64,000 bases of DNA from Paracoccus acridae (GCF_014642735.1 NZ_BMIV01000005.1:124001-188000), one strand, 5' to 3'; positions 18,045 through 28,910 are shown, counted from the stretch's first letter. Program-made: numbers and translations. Notes: generated from the letters alone by a model not told the origin.

Positions 18045-18076
18045 AACCCCCGATGCGGTCGCAGAGGGGGTTTTTT
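18045..18076 (+). terminator. Rho-independent terminator of the DUF1127 gene
   Basis: AACCCCC (18045-18051) pairs with GGGGGTT (18066-18072) and six T residues run 18071-18076. It lies 27 bp after the stop and only 10 bp from the end of the facing DUF982 gene. Confidence 0.85.
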
Positions 18077-18085
18077 CTTGTTCGC

Positions 18086-18361
18086 TCAGTGCTGGTTGAC
18101 GGGCCGGAAACCCGCGCTTCGTGCAGCGGCCGAAAAGGCCTTTCGTGCAGAACCGACAGGGGTCATGCAATGGGCGGCGGCGTCCAGCATTCGGGCTGCA
18201 TGGCGGCGATGCACATCGTCGACCGGCCATCTGCGTTCCAGCCAATGGGCCGCGGTTTCAAGGGTGGTGAAGGTCTTCGTCTCGCCGTCGGGCGAAACGA
18301 CAAAGGATAGGGGGTGGCCCCAGTGAATCTCGATCAAATTTTCTCTTTCGGGGAAAGTCAT
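18086..18361 (-). CDS. DUF982 protein
   Basis: This 91-residue protein is of a family common in Rhizobiales and Rhodobacterales with unknown role. The typical pattern is visible: a tryptophan and hydrophobic strand (IEIHWGHPLSFVV), a helix with AAHWLERRWP, and a C-terminal ARKAFSAAARSAGF. The start at 18361 fits the family; an extension to 18427 is unlike it. It stands alone between the DUF1127 and cold-shock genes. Confidence 0.75.
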   Translation of the reverse strand: MTFPERENLIEIHWGHPLSFVVSPDGETKTFTTLETAAHWLERRWPVDDVHRRHAARMLDAAAHCMTPVGSARKAFSAAARSAGFRPVNQH

Positions 18362-18439
18362 CCGATCCCGCGCAAGGCGTCCAGGACCGGGAAGGGGGAG
18401 GCGACCAGTGCCGCCACCCCGGATCATTCGGAAGGCGTC

Positions 18440-18646
18440 TTAGGCCAGGGCGAGGTTGGTCGCCGATTCGCGGCCGTCGCGGCCACGTTCCACGTCAAAG
18501 GTCACGGCCTGGCCGTCCTTGATCTCGCGGAGACCGGCGCGTTCCACGGCCGAAATGTGAAGGAACACGTCCTTCGTGCCATGCTCGGGCTGGATGAAGC
18601 CGAAGCCTTTGGTTGCGTTGAACCATTTCACGGTGCCATTGGCCAT
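18440..18646 (-). CDS. Cold-shock domain protein
   Basis: The 68-residue CspA-type protein is a five-strand OB-fold nucleic-acid chaperone. It carries both RNA-binding motifs, KGFGFIQ (RNP1) and DVFLHISAV (RNP2). The ribosome site AGGAG lies ten bases before the ATG. A promoter about 120 bp upstream gives it a long leader, as usual for regulated csp genes. Confidence 0.93.
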   Translation of the reverse strand: MANGTVKWFNATKGFGFIQPEHGTKDVFLHISAVERAGLREIKDGQAVTFDVERGRDGRESATNLALA

Positions 18647-18759
18647 CGTGATATCTCCTGTCATGTATGCCACCCGCGAGATTGCGGTGGCGCGGCCCAG
18701 TCGTCGCAAGAACATCTGAAGCCGTGAAGCAGACAGAAGGTCGAAGGAAGAACATCAGC
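18647..18759 (-). promoter_or_regulatory. Long 5' leader of the cold-shock gene
   Basis: About 113 nt of untranslated leader are predicted. It contains a hairpin with arms 18669-18674 and 18686-18691. Long structured leaders act as thermosensors in cspA genes of other bacteria; here this is inferred from layout only. Confidence 0.45.
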
Positions 18760-18765
18760 CACCGT

Positions 18766-18794
18766 CAGATAGCATGCATTCCCCGGTTTTTCAA
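18766..18794 (-). promoter_or_regulatory. Promoter of the cold-shock gene
   Basis: On the minus strand TTGAAA (18794-18789) and TATCTG (18771-18766) are 17 bp apart, placing the start near 18759. Confidence 0.55.
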
Positions 18795-18809
18795 GTCTGC
18801 CCTGGCCGA

Positions 18810-19682
18810 TCAGGATTTCCGCACCAGCGTCAGCGCCGACCAATCCGCCAGATCGTCACGCCGGTCCAGGTCGAACCCCTGCCTGCGATAGGTTTCCACA
18901 ACCTCGTCCGCCTGGGTCACCAGGATGCCCGACAGGATGATCCGGCCTTCAGGGGCGACCATCGCCGCCATCTGCGGGGCCAGGTCGATCAGGGGCTGCT
19001 TGAGGATATTGGCCAGCACCAGGTCATAGGGGGCGTTGTCTTCCAGCATCTGGTGGCCGAAGCCCGCCGCCTCGATGCAGATCACCCGGCCGTCCAGTCC
19101 GTTGGCGATCACGTTGGCCGCGGCCGTATCCACCGCCACCGCGTCGATGTCGCTGGCCAGCACCGTCACCGGCCACAGCCGCGCCGCCGCCATCGCCAGG
19201 ACCGCCGTGCCGCAGCCGATATCGACGATGCGGCGGGGCTGGAAGCCCTGCGCTTCCAGCCGGTCAAGCGCCTCGAGGCAACCCTTGGTGGTGTTGTGAT
19301 GGCCGGTGCCGAAGGCCATCGCGGCCTCGATCCACAGCGCCTCGACACCCTCGGGCACCTTGTCGGCGTCATGGCTGCCATGGACGAAGAAGCGCCCGGC
19401 GCGCACCGGGGTCAGTTCGCGCTTCACATGGGCGACCCAGTCCACGTCGGGCAGTTCGGACACCGCGAAGGGATTGGCCCCGAAGGCCGCGGCCAGCAGC
19501 GCAAGCGCGATCTCGTCCGGCGCTTCGGTGAAATAGACGCCCACCTCCCAGCGGTCCGATCCGTCCTCGATCTCGAAGACGCCGGTGCCGACGGGTTCGG
19601 GCTCCAGATCCTCGCAGGCCTCGGCCAGGGCTTCGGCGGCCTCGCGGCCTTGGACATGGGTCAGCGCGGAATAGGTGGTCAT
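18810..19682 (-). CDS. prmA: Ribosomal protein L11 methyltransferase
   Basis: The 290-residue SAM-dependent enzyme trimethylates lysines and the N-terminus of L11. The substrate-recognition domain is at residues 1 to about 100. The methyltransferase core carries AFGTGHHNTT, the glycine motif VDIGCGTAVLAMAA and LANILKQPL. The start at 19682 overlaps the msrA stop by four bases, so the two genes are translationally coupled. An in-frame extension to 19739 lies inside msrA and is rejected. Confidence 0.93.
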   Translation of the reverse strand: MTTYSALTHVQGREAAEALAEACEDLEPEPVGTGVFEIEDGSDRWEVGVYFTEAPDEIALALLAAAFGANPFAVSELPDVDWVAHVKRELTPVRAGRFFVHGSHDADKVPEGVEALWIEAAMAFGTGHHNTTKGCLEALDRLEAQGFQPRRIVDIGCGTAVLAMAAARLWPVTVLASDIDAVAVDTAAANVIANGLDGRVICIEAAGFGHQMLEDNAPYDLVLANILKQPLIDLAPQMAAMVAPEGRIILSGILVTQADEVVETYRRQGFDLDRRDDLADWSALTLVRKS

Positions 19683-20257
19683 GGGATCGGATCCGGGTTG
19701 GGCATGGACGCCTCTACCCCCGTGCCCTTCAGGCCGCAATAACCATCGGGATTCTTGTGCAGATACTGCTGATGCGCCTCGTGGGCGGGCCAGAAGGGCG
19801 CGGGACCGACGATCTGCGTGGTGATCTTGCCAAAGCCCGCCACGGCCAGGCGGTTGTCATAGTCGATCTTCGACGCCTCGGCCGCGGAAAGCTGGCTGTC
19901 GTTGAAGGCCATGATCAGACTGCGATACTGGTTGCCCACGTCATTACCCTGCCGGTCGCCCTGGGTCGGGTCGTGGTTTTCCCAGAACAGTTGCAGCAGG
20001 TGGTCATAGCTGATCTTGGAACTGTCATAAAGGATGCGCACGACCTCGGCATGGCCGGTGGTGCCGGTCTTGACCTGGTCATAGGTCGGGTTCTCGACCG
20101 TGCCGCCCGCGAAACCCACCTGGGTCAGCCAGACCCCGTTCTGCTGCCAGAACAGCCGTTCCACCCCCCAATAACAGCCCATGCCGAAGATCGCCTGGTC
20201 AAGGCCCTGGGGAACGGGGGCATCCATCGGCCGGTTGAAGATCGCATGTGTGGTCAT
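19679..20257 (-). CDS. msrA: Peptide-methionine (S)-S-oxide reductase
   Basis: The 192-residue MsrA repairs the S-form of oxidised methionine. The active site reads GMGCYWGVE (cysteine near residue 28; most relatives have GCFWG). The rest follows the family: GFAGGTVENPTYDQVKTGTTGHAEVV, shown here only in part. AAGGA is seven bases before the start at 20257. It is first in a two-gene operon with prmA. Confidence 0.94.
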   Translation of the reverse strand: MTTHAIFNRPMDAPVPQGLDQAIFGMGCYWGVERLFWQQNGVWLTQVGFAGGTVENPTYDQVKTGTTGHAEVVRILYDSSKISYDHLLQLFWENHDPTQGDRQGNDVGNQYRSLIMAFNDSQLSAAEASKIDYDNRLAVAGFGKITTQIVGPAPFWPAHEAHQQYLHKNPDGYCGLKGTGVEASMPNPDPIP

Positions 20258-20328
20258 GGTGATATCCTTCTGATCCTGCGTGCTGAACGCGGCAACGCGC
20301 GGCCCGGTTCGACCCCAATCCCGCCGGC

Positions 20329-21269
<941 letters not shown>

Positions 21270-21273
<4 letters not shown>

Positions 21274-21965
21274 CCGCGCAGCCGCGACAACAGGACCAGC
21301 CGGAAGACCTGGGCAAAGAACCGCAGCAGGTCGGTGCCATGGGCGGGCATGAAACGGGTCTTGTCGGCGCTGCCCATCAGCAGCATGGCGCGCGGGCGGC
21401 GCGCGCCCAGGTCGATGGGCAGCAGCGCCTCGGAGGCGACGGACCGGCCGTGCATCAGTTGCGTGACGGGCGAGGCCGGGCGCAAGACGATGTCGTCGCC
21501 GCGCGGCGTGCGCCGCCCGGCCGCGACGATCCGGCCGATGGCGCCTTCGGGCACCAGGACCGCATCCTCGGGCAGGCCGGGGATGATGGGGTCGGGTTCG
21601 ACCACCAGCCGCAGGGTCTCGATCCGCAGCAGGGGCGCGATGTCGGATTGCAGGCTGTCCACCAGTTCCGCCAGATCGGCCGATTCCAGCAGCCCGATCA
21701 CCGCGCGATGGATCACCGCCGTGCCCGACTGGTTGTCGAAGGCCGCCGCGATCACGCTTTCATGCTGCGATTCCAACCGGTCGAGCCGCGTTTCCAGCGC
21801 CTCCATCGCGCGGCCGCGGATGTCGATCACGTTGTCGCCGACCTCGGCCTCTCGCGCGGCGACAAGGGCGCGCATCAGGTCGCGGTCGGCCAGGATGACG
21901 CCGGGATCGGCCAGCAGCTTGTCGCGCGTTTCCGGGTCCAGCCCCGCCTGCTGTTCCGTCCCCAT
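21270..21965 (-). CDS. DUF484 family protein
   Basis: The 231-residue protein has an N-terminal helical part with a coiled coil ([18 protein letters not shown]) and a C-terminal GAF-like domain from about residue 85. It is the usual upstream partner of xerC and the role is not established. The start at 21965 follows GGGGACAGGT. Translational coupling to xerC is indicated by the ATGA overlap. Confidence 0.85.
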
Positions 21966-21980
21966 ACCTGTCCCCTTTGT

Positions 21981-22634
21981 TCAGCCGATCTTCTGACCGG
22001 TCTTGGCCCAGTCGGCAGTGAACTGCTCAAGCCCCTTGTCCGTCAAGACATGCTTTGCCATCGACTTGATGACCGCAGGGGGTGCGGTGATCACGTCGGC
22101 GCCGATCTTGCCCACCTCGACGATGTGGTTCACCGACCGGATCGAGGCGGCGAGGATCTGGGTTTCATAGCCATAGTTGTCGTAAATCTCGCGGATGTCG
22201 GCGATCAGGTCCACGCCGTCCAGGCCGATGTCGTCCAGCCGGCCCACGAAGGGGCTGATGAAGGTCGCGCCCGCCTTGGCGGCCAGGATCGCTTGGGCTG
22301 CGGTGAAGCACAGCGTCACGTTGACCATGTGGCCTTCGTCGGCAAAGGTCCGGCAGGCCTTCAGCCCGTCCCAGGTCAGCGGCACCTTGATGGCGATGTT
22401 GGGCGCGATCTGGGCCAGGTGGCGGCCTTCGCGGATCATGTCCTCGGCGCTTTCGGCCACGACCTCGGCGGAAACGGGGCCGCTGACCATCTCGCAGATC
22501 TCGCGCGTGACTTCCTCGATGTTGCGGCCGGCCTTCAGGATCAGCGACGGGTTGGTGGTCACGCCATCGACCATGCCCAGTTCGTTCAGTTCGCGGATGG
22601 CATCCACATCGGCGGTATCAAGAAAGAATTTCAT
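21981..22634 (-). CDS. fsa: Transaldolase-like fructose-6-phosphate aldolase
   Basis: The 217-residue short TIM-barrel belongs to the transaldolase subfamily of FSA/TalB3-B4. The Schiff-base lysine is in NIAIKVPLT (about residue 86). N-terminal [13 protein letters not shown] and [11 protein letters not shown] are family signatures. Proteins of this length act as transaldolase in many bacteria and as aldolase in E. coli, so the activity is not decided by sequence alone. It is divergent from priA with a 110-bp gap. Confidence 0.92.
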   Translation of the reverse strand: MKFFLDTADVDAIRELNELGMVDGVTTNPSLILKAGRNIEEVTREICEMVSGPVSAEVVAESAEDMIREGRHLAQIAPNIAIKVPLTWDGLKACRTFADEGHMVNVTLCFTAAQAILAAKAGATFISPFVGRLDDIGLDGVDLIADIREIYDNYGYETQILAASIRSVNHIVEVGKIGADVITAPPAVIKSMAKHVLTDKGLEQFTADWAKTGQKIG

Positions 22635-22744
22635 GGTCCTGCTCCGGTAAGGCGGTTCGCTGGGGTGATAGCGCAAAACCCCGTCCGCCGAAAGGGGCAG
22701 GGCGGGCCTTGCAACCGACGCGGGGCGAGGTTTTATCAAGGGCG

Positions 22745-24946
22745 ATGAAAACCCAGCCCGCCTTTTTCGAAGCCCGCGCCCGGATCGGCGTCCTGACGGT
22801 CGAGCCGGTGGGCGTGCTGGATTACCTGGCGCCCGAAGGCGGCGTGGCGCAGGGCCAGCTTGTGCAGGTGCCGCTGGGGCCGCGCCGGGTTCTGGGCCTG
22901 GTCTGGGGGCCGGGCCTGGGCGATTTCGACCTGGCCAAGCTGCGCCCCGTCGCCCGCGTACTGGATGCCGAGCCTTTCGACGCACGGTTCCTGGACTTCC
23001 TGACCCGCGCCGCCGATTACACCCTGACGCCGCTGCCGCTGATGCTGCGCATGGCGACGCGCGCGCCCGACCTGGACCAGCCGCCCGCCGCGCGCCGCGT
23101 GATCGTGCCGGGAGGGGCGCCACCGACGCGCATGACCGAGGCGCGGGAACGCGTGATGCAGGTCCTGGCAGATCACGGCGGGGCCAGCTTCGCGCCGTCC
23201 GAACTGGCGCAACTTGCCGGGGTCGGCACGGCGGTGGTCAAGGGCCTTGTCACCGCAGGCACCCTGGCCGAGGTTCAGGCCCCGCGCGACCTGCCCTATC
23301 CGCCGCTGGATCCCGCGCGCCCCGGCAAGCCGCTGGACGCCGACCAGCAGGCCGCCGCTGACAGCCTGCGCGGGGCAGTGCGGGCGGGCGGCTATGGCAC
23401 CACCCTGCTGCGCGGGGTGACCGGGTCGGGCAAGACCGAGGTTTACCTGGAAGCTGTTGCCGAATGCCTGGCACAAGGCCGTCAGGCGCTTGTGCTGCTG
23501 CCGGAAATCGCGCTTTCGGCCGAATTCCTGGACCGGGTCGAGGCCCGCTTCGGTGCGCGGCCCGGCGAATGGCACAGCGGCATCACCCGCACGGAACGCC
23601 GCCGGCTGTGGCACATGGCGGGCAGGGGGCAGGTGGGCCTTGTGGTGGGCGCGCGCTCGGCGTTGTTCCTGCCTTTCCGCGACCTGGGACTGATCGTCGT
23701 CGATGAGGAACACGACAGCAGCTACAAGCAGGAAGACGTGGTCTATTACAGCGCCCGCGACATGGCGGTGCTGCGCGCCTCCATCAACGGGGCGCAGGTG
23801 GTGCTGGCATCCGCCACGCCGTCCCTGGAAAGCTGGGTAAACGCGGGCATGGGCAAGTATCGGCGGCTGGATCTGCGGTCGCGCTATGGCACGGCGGAAC
23901 TGCCCGACATGGCCGCCATCGACCTGCGGTCCGAGGAGATGCCCTCGGGCCGCTGGATCTCGCCCTCGCTGGCGGGGGCGGTGGATGCGCGGATCGCCAA
24001 GGGGGAACAGTCGCTTTTGTTCCTGAACCGGCGCGGCTTCGCGCCCGTCACGGTCTGCCGGGCCTGCGGCGAACAGATCGCCTGCCACCAATGCGACGCG
24101 CGGATGGTGGAACACCGCTTCCAGAACCGCCTGATCTGCCACCAATGCGGCGAAACGCGGCCGATCCCCACCGCCTGCCCATCCTGCAAGGTGGAAGGCA
24201 AGCTGGCCCCCATCGGCCCCGGCGTCGAGCGCATCGCCGAGGAGGTCGCGGCCCGCTTTCCCGACGCCAAGGCCACGGTCCTGTCATCCGACCTGTTCCA
24301 TTCCGCCCGCGCGCTGAAGGACACCATCGCCGAAATCGCGAACGGCGACACCCAGATCATCATCGGCACCCAGATCGTCGCCAAGGGCCACAACTTCCCG
24401 CGCCTGTCGCTTGTGGGCGTGATCGACGCCGACCTGGGCCTGCAGGGCGCCGACCTGCGCGCGGCGGAACGGTCCTTCCAGTTGATGCGCCAGGTGGCGG
24501 GGCGCGCGGGCCGGATGTCCGGGACCACGCCGGGCCTGGCCCTGCTGCAAACCCATCAGCCCGACCATTCCGTGATCCGCGCGATTCTCTCGGGCGAGGA
24601 CGAGGCCTTCTGGAACGCCGAGGCCGCAGGCCGCCAAGCCACCGGAATGCCGCCCTTCGGCCGCCTGGCAGGCATCATCCTGTCACACCCCGACCTGGGC
24701 GTGGTCAGCGATTTCGCCCGCCACCTGGCTGCCCATGCCGCGCCGCTGGAACGGGCGGGCGCGCAGCTTTGGGGTCCGGTCCCCGCGCCGATCGCGCGCA
24801 TCCGGGGCCGCCACAGGATGCGGATGCTGGTCCACGCCCCCCGCCAGGCCCCGGTCCAGGCCGCCATCGCGGACTGGCTGGCCCCGCACAAGCCGCCCAC
24901 GAACCTGCGGCTGTCGGTGGACATCGACCCGCAGAGCTTTCTTTAG
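22745..24946 (+). CDS. priA: Primosomal replication helicase PriA
   Basis: The 733-residue superfamily 2 helicase restarts stalled forks. The order is a 3'-DNA-binding domain (1 to about 105), a winged helix, Walker [13 protein letters not shown] (about residue 230), the DEEHD box and a zinc region with eight cysteines ([13 protein letters not shown] and CHQCGE...CPSC). Helicase motifs V and VI ([20 protein letters not shown]) follow. The start at 22745 gives the family N-terminus. Confidence 0.95.
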   Translation: MKTQPAFFEARARIGVLTVEPVGVLDYLAPEGGVAQGQLVQVPLGPRRVLGLVWGPGLGDFDLAKLRPVARVLDAEPFDARFLDFLTRAADYTLTPLPLMLRMATRAPDLDQPPAARRVIVPGGAPPTRMTEARERVMQVLADHGGASFAPSELAQLAGVGTAVVKGLVTAGTLAEVQAPRDLPYPPLDPARPGKPLDADQQAAADSLRGAVRAGGYGTTLLRGVTGSGKTEVYLEAVAECLAQGRQALVLLPEIALSAEFLDRVEARFGARPGEWHSGITRTERRRLWHMAGRGQVGLVVGARSALFLPFRDLGLIVVDEEHDSSYKQEDVVYYSARDMAVLRASINGAQVVLASATPSLESWVNAGMGKYRRLDLRSRYGTAELPDMAAIDLRSEEMPSGRWISPSLAGAVDARIAKGEQSLLFLNRRGFAPVTVCRACGEQIACHQCDARMVEHRFQNRLICHQCGETRPIPTACPSCKVEGKLAPIGPGVERIAEEVAARFPDAKATVLSSDLFHSARALKDTIAEIANGDTQIIIGTQIVAKGHNFPRLSLVGVIDADLGLQGADLRAAERSFQLMRQVAGRAGRMSGTTPGLALLQTHQPDHSVIRAILSGEDEAFWNAEAAGRQATGMPPFGRLAGIILSHPDLGVVSDFARHLAAHAAPLERAGAQLWGPVPAPIARIRGRHRMRMLVHAPRQAPVQAAIADWLAPHKPPTNLRLSVDIDPQSFL

Positions 24947-24955
24947 GCCCCGTTC

Positions 24956-25345
24956 TTACGACCGCCTGTCGAAGTCGCGGCGCGCGGCCTCGATCCGGTC
25001 CAGATGCGTTTCGGCCCATTGCCAGACGCCGCAGAAGGCCTCGGCCAGACCAAGGCCAAGGTCGGTCAGGCGATAGTCCACGCGCGGCGGGATCACCGGA
25101 TGGACGGTGCGGGTCAGCAATCCGTCACGCTCCATCTGCCGCAGGGTCTGGGTCAGCATCTTCTGGCTGATGCCCGGCACCGCACGGCCGATGGCGGAAA
25201 AGCGCATCTCTCCGCCCTCGGTCAGGGCTTCCAGGATCAGCATGGTCCACTTGTCAGCCACGCGGCCGATCAGTTCATTGACCAGTTGCGTCACGCGCGG
25301 ATCGATTTCGGCTAGGGGCGGGGATGGCGGCAAGACACTCTCCAT
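24956..25345 (-). CDS. HxlR-family transcriptional regulator
   Basis: The 129-residue winged-helix protein has the HxlR core: [32 protein letters not shown] and the wing [14 protein letters not shown]. Such proteins often sense electrophiles or redox stress and control the divergent gene, here an SDR. I use the ATG at 25345; an in-frame ATG at 25402 would add 19 residues and shorten the gap to the SDR to 30 bp. No strong ribosome site decides between them. Confidence 0.82.
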   Translation of the reverse strand: MESVLPPSPPLAEIDPRVTQLVNELIGRVADKWTMLILEALTEGGEMRFSAIGRAVPGISQKMLTQTLRQMERDGLLTRTVHPVIPPRVDYRLTDLGLGLAEAFCGVWQWAETHLDRIEAARRDFDRRS

Positions 25346-25432
25346 CAGGTAAGTATAAATCTTTCCGGTGCCTTCTTCCGAAAGGATACCGGGATGGGCC
25401 ATATCTAGCCCATCCAACGGAAGGGACAAGCA
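25346..25432. promoter_or_regulatory. Shared control region of HxlR regulator and SDR
   Basis: This is the 87-bp divergent intergenic segment. It contains an inverted pair CCGGT/ACCGG around 25365-25391 and the AT-rich AAGTATAAAT near 25351. These are possible operator and -10 parts, but no site can be assigned firmly. Confidence 0.3.
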
Positions 25433-26176
25433 ATGCAGAACAGCGGAAACACCATCCTTCTGACCGGCGGCACCTCGGGGATCGGGCTTGCCCTGGCGCA
25501 GCGGTTCCATGCCGCGGGCAACACCGTCATCATCACCGGGCGCCGCGCGGCGCTTCTGGACCAGATCGCCTCCGAACATCCGGGCATGATCGGCCACCCG
25601 CTTGACGTGACCGAAGCCGAGGCCGTCCGGGCCTTCGCCGCGCGGATCACGGCGGATCACCCGGCGCTGAACGTCGTGATCCACAACGCCGGGATCATGG
25701 TGGCCGAGGAGGTGACCGGCGATTTCCTGAACACGGCCGAGGCGACGGTCGCCACCAACCTGCTGGGCCCGATCCGGCTGACGGCGGCGCTGATGCCGCA
25801 TCTGCTGGAACAGCCGCGCGCGACGATCATGACGGTGTCGTCGGGCCTGGCCTTCGTGCCGCTGGTGCGGACGCCCACCTATTCGGCCACGAAAGCCGCG
25901 ATCCATTCCTGGTCGCAATCCCTGCGCGCCCAATTGCGCGATACCGGGATCGAGGTGCTTGAGCTGGCGCCGCCCGCCGTCCAGACCGACCTGATGCCCG
26001 GCCATGCCACCGATCCGAACGCCATGCCGCTGGCCGATTTCATCGACGAGGTGATGGGCATCCTGAACCAGGATCCGACGCCGCCCCTGGTCGGGGTCAA
26101 GAGGTTGGACTTTCTGAAGAATGCCGAAGCCGAAGGGCGCTATGACCAGGTCTTTGCGCGGCTGAACGGACTGTAG
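25433..26176 (+). CDS. Short-chain dehydrogenase/reductase, DltE-like
   Basis: The 247-residue classical SDR has the cofactor motif TGGTSGIG at residues 11-18, HNAG in place of NNAG, and catalytic S-Y-K in TVSSGLAFV and YSATK. It resembles DltE-type SDRs often paired with HxlR regulators. NAD(P) dependence is expected, the substrate is unknown. AGGGACAAGC precedes the start. It ends four bases before the facing transglycosylase gene. Confidence 0.88.
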   Translation: MQNSGNTILLTGGTSGIGLALAQRFHAAGNTVIITGRRAALLDQIASEHPGMIGHPLDVTEAEAVRAFAARITADHPALNVVIHNAGIMVAEEVTGDFLNTAEATVATNLLGPIRLTAALMPHLLEQPRATIMTVSSGLAFVPLVRTPTYSATKAAIHSWSQSLRAQLRDTGIEVLELAPPAVQTDLMPGHATDPNAMPLADFIDEVMGILNQDPTPPLVGVKRLDFLKNAEAEGRYDQVFARLNGL

Positions 26177-26179
26177 GCC

Positions 26180-27124
26180 TCAGTTCCTCAGCACGATGCA
26201 GCGCCCGCCCAACTGCTTGAGGCGGTTGCAGAAGGCGGCGGCCTCGCGCCGGCTGTCCCATCCGATCTGCGCGGTATAGACGGCCGGGCGCCCCCCGCCG
26301 AGGCGCTTGCGCACGTAACCCACCTGCTTGTCGCCCAGGATCGGGCGCAGGCTGCGGTTCAGGCGGGCCACCTGGCTGATGACGCCCGACTGGCTGGGAT
26401 GGCTGGCCACGATCACGCCCCAGGGAAAGACCTTTGGCTGGGTGATGAATTCGCGCAGCCTGCGTTCGCCCGCCAGCTTCTCGCAAGCCGGGCGAAACGC
26501 CAGGTCGGGGTCCAGGGCCAGCTTCAGTTCCTCGGCCGGGGGCGGATTGTCGCGCCAGCGAAGCGCGTCAAACCCGGTGATGGCGGCCACATAGTCCTGC
26601 GTTTCATAGGGCAGGCCGCCGTTCTGGCCGATGAAGCGCGCCGCGCGGTTTTCCCCGCCGTTATAGGCCACGGCGGCAAGGCCGATATTGCCGAACATGT
26701 TGGTCAGGTGGCGCAGATACCAGGCCGACTTGTGGATCGCCTGCGCCGGGTTCATCGGGTCGTGCAGGTCGTAAAGATCGGCCGTGCCCGGCATGAACTG
26801 CGCGATGCCAAGCGCGCCCACGGGACTGATCGCCCCCGGTTCGAACCGGCTTTCCTTCCACAACAGACGGGCCAGGAAGTTGGGGTCCAGCCCGCGTTCG
26901 GCGGCATTGCGTTCGATCAGCTTGCAGACATCGGCGGCATAGTGATCCAGGCGGACGCAATCGCGCCCGTCATCGGTGCAGCGCAGCGTTTCCGACTGGC
27001 GGGCGGGCGGGCGCCCAGCCACCGCATCGACGGCGGGAAAGGCCTGTGCGGCGGGCGCGGCCAGCATTGCCAGAACCGCAGCCATTCGCCGGAACCATCC
27101 TGCGGGAGGGCGGGGGATCGTCAT
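26180..27124 (-). CDS. Lytic transglycosylase with SPOR-like C-terminus
   Basis: The 314-residue exported protein has a signal peptide (cleavage after AAQA, about residue 28). The SLT domain (about 75-190) has catalytic glutamate in LLWKESRFEPGAISPVG, then ALGIAQFMPGT and AVAYNGGENRA. Residues 235-314 look like a SPOR-type fold ending in GGRCIVLRN. It cleaves peptidoglycan to anhydro-muropeptides, possibly at division sites if the SPOR region is real. Confidence 0.87.
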   Translation of the reverse strand: MTIPRPPAGWFRRMAAVLAMLAAPAAQAFPAVDAVAGRPPARQSETLRCTDDGRDCVRLDHYAADVCKLIERNAAERGLDPNFLARLLWKESRFEPGAISPVGALGIAQFMPGTADLYDLHDPMNPAQAIHKSAWYLRHLTNMFGNIGLAAVAYNGGENRAARFIGQNGGLPYETQDYVAAITGFDALRWRDNPPPAEELKLALDPDLAFRPACEKLAGERRLREFITQPKVFPWGVIVASHPSQSGVISQVARLNRSLRPILGDKQVGYVRKRLGGGRPAVYTAQIGWDSRREAAAFCNRLKQLGGRCIVLRN

Positions 27125-27135
27125 GGCAAGCAGGA

Positions 27136-27921
27136 TCAGGCGACGTCCAGGGGGTCGGGCTTGGTCTTGCCGGCCTTGCCCTTGTTCTTCTTCTTGTCCT
27201 TGCCCTTCGGCTTGTCGGCTTTCGCACCGGCCTTGAGGGCGTCCTTCTCTGCCTTGCGGGCTGCCTTCTTTTCGGCCTTCCTCTCTGCCTTGGCGGCGTC
27301 CTTTTCAGCCTTGCGGGCGGCTTTGCGGGCTTCCTTCTCGGCCTCTTTCGCGGCCTTGCGGGCCGCCTTGTCCTGGGTCTTGACTGCCGGGGCGGGACTT
27401 TCCGGCAGGGATGGGACCGGGGGCGTGGGCTTGACGGGGGCCATGGGCGCGTTGGCAGCCAGCACGGTTTCGGCAGGGACAGCGGCGGCGGGTTTGGCGC
27501 CCGCCTTGGCGACGCGGCGCGACCCTGTGCGCAGGTCAGGCTTGCGGACCTCGGCCTTTTCGCGGCCGGCAGGCTTTCTGGCGGGCGAGGCGGGCTTGCG
27601 CTTGGCCGGCTTTTCAGGCTTGGGCGCGACGCGTGCGACAGGCGCGACCGTCGGGCTGGCGCTGCCGGATGGGGGGGCGGACTTGCGCTTGCGCCGTTCG
27701 CGCCTGGCCCGCCGGATGGCCGCCGTCAGGAGGTCGGCTGCCGCCACCTGGCCGTTTTCGCCCCGCGGTCCCGCCTGCTCGACCGCGGCCTTCAACTCGG
27801 CGATCAGCGCGCCCAATGCCCCGTCGTCCAGATGGCCAAGCGCCGCGCCACGGCTTCTGCCGGTCAGGGCCTGCTGTTCCACGGTCAGAAGTTCCTGTTC
27901 CAGCTTGCTGTAGTTGGGCAT
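27136..27921 (-). CDS. Histone H1-like Lys/Ala/Pro-rich basic protein
   Basis: Of 261 residues, 1 to about 95 form a mixed helical domain (SKLEQELLTVEQQAL, LLTAAIRRARRERRKR). About 95-200 is a proline/alanine/lysine linker. About 200-261 is a low-complexity run of AAK/EKEARKAARK units ending in GKDKKKNKGK. It has no catalytic motif. The composition resembles bacterial H1-like chromatin proteins, so DNA or RNA binding is likely but unproven. The start at 27921 has GGGAAG upstream. Confidence 0.7.
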   Translation of the reverse strand: MPNYSKLEQELLTVEQQALTGRSRGAALGHLDDGALGALIAELKAAVEQAGPRGENGQVAAADLLTAAIRRARRERRKRKSAPPSGSASPTVAPVARVAPKPEKPAKRKPASPARKPAGREKAEVRKPDLRTGSRRVAKAGAKPAAAVPAETVLAANAPMAPVKPTPPVPSLPESPAPAVKTQDKAARKAAKEAEKEARKAARKAEKDAAKAERKAEKKAARKAEKDALKAGAKADKPKGKDKKKNKGKAGKTKPDPLDVA

Positions 27922-27989
27922 CGCTTCTTCCCTGGGGCGGCGTGATTTCGCGCGAATGTTGCGAAAGATTTTCCGGTTTTGCAATTGGA

Positions 27990-28015
27990 AAGGCCCCGGT
28001 CGAAGCCGGGGCCTT
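27990..28015 (-). terminator. Terminator of the L,D-transpeptidase gene
   Basis: A 10-bp perfect stem (27990-27999 with 28006-28015) has a 6-nt loop and begins 20 bp after the stop on the minus strand. The 3' arm ends in a short T-run. Confidence 0.6.
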
Positions 28016-28034
28016 CAAGGGCGATCCGCCCGAT

Positions 28035-28910
28035 TTACTGAACGGCGCTTTCCACCGGGGAGATGGTCGTGACCGGCGCGCTGTAGGGCGTGCTGATGGT
28101 CGTGACCGCATAGGGATCGGTCACCATCGAGGTCGCCGGATAGGCGGCCGCCGTCGGGGCCAGCGCCGCGGCGCCGGCCGGAACAGAGGGCTGTCCGGCG
28201 GGTTCGACATAGCCTTCGGGGGTCTCGGTCATCGGGCCTTCATAGCGCAGGCTTTCGGCCTGGCTGCGGACATGAACCGTCGTGCCGTTGCTGACCTGGC
28301 CGAACAGGTCCATGATGTCCTGGTTGAACAGCCGGATGCAGCCCGCCGAGGTGGCCTTGCCGACCGAGGACGGGTCCATCGTCCCGTGGATCCGGTAATA
28401 GGTGTCGCGTCCGCCTTCATACAGATACAAGGCGCGCGGCCCCAGCGGGTTGTGCAGCCCGCCCGACAGCCCGCCCGCGAATTGCGCGTAAAGGTCGGGC
28501 TGGGTGCGGATCATGTTGTCGGTCGGCCGCCAGCTTGGCCATGCGGCCTTGCGCGCGATGGTCGCCGTTCCCGCATAGCCCGTGCCCGCCCGGCCCACCG
28601 CCACGCCATAGCGCATCGCCTGTCCTCCCGGCTGGACGTGATACAGCACGCGGGCATAGGGATCGACCACGATCGTTCCAGGGGCTTCGGGTCCGTTATA
28701 GGGCACCTGCTGGCGCTGGTTCCGTTCGGTCAGATAGGCGGCGCGGATCGCAGGGATCTGGACCGGCTCTCCGTTCGGGCCGGTATCCACGCGCGCTTGA
28801 TAGGCTTCGGGCACGGAGGGAGTGGCCAGGGTCATCGGCTGGCTGTTGTTCCCACATGCGGCAAGCCCCAGGGCAAGCGCCGTGAACAGGGTGACAAGAC
28901 GCATCATCAT
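28035..28910 (-). CDS. L,D-transpeptidase lipoprotein (YkuD family)
   Basis: The 291-residue envelope enzyme has a lipoprotein signal with lipobox LAAC (cysteine near residue 19). The YkuD domain (about 80-215) ends in the active site HGTMDPSSVGKATSAGCIR, with the catalytic cysteine in SAGCIR. It crosslinks peptidoglycan 3-3 or attaches proteins. The tail is Ala/Pro/Thr rich. TTG-ATG-ATG-ATG in a row makes the exact start uncertain (28913 to 28904); AAGGAAG lies just upstream. Confidence 0.9.
   Translation of the reverse strand: MMMRLVTLFTALALGLAACGNNSQPMTLATPSVPEAYQARVDTGPNGEPVQIPAIRAAYLTERNQRQQVPYNGPEAPGTIVVDPYARVLYHVQPGGQAMRYGVAVGRAGTGYAGTATIARKAAWPSWRPTDNMIRTQPDLYAQFAGGLSGGLHNPLGPRALYLYEGGRDTYYRIHGTMDPSSVGKATSAGCIRLFNQDIMDLFGQVSNGTTVHVRSQAESLRYEGPMTETPEGYVEPAGQPSVPAGAAALAPTAAAYPATSMVTDPYAVTTISTPYSAPVTTISPVESAVQ

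Noticed and set aside
18045..18076. CCUCCUCCC-type RNA after the DUF1127 gene, as in Rhodobacter
   Set aside because: The region after this DUF1127 gene holds only a simple terminator and no CCTCCTCCC loop.
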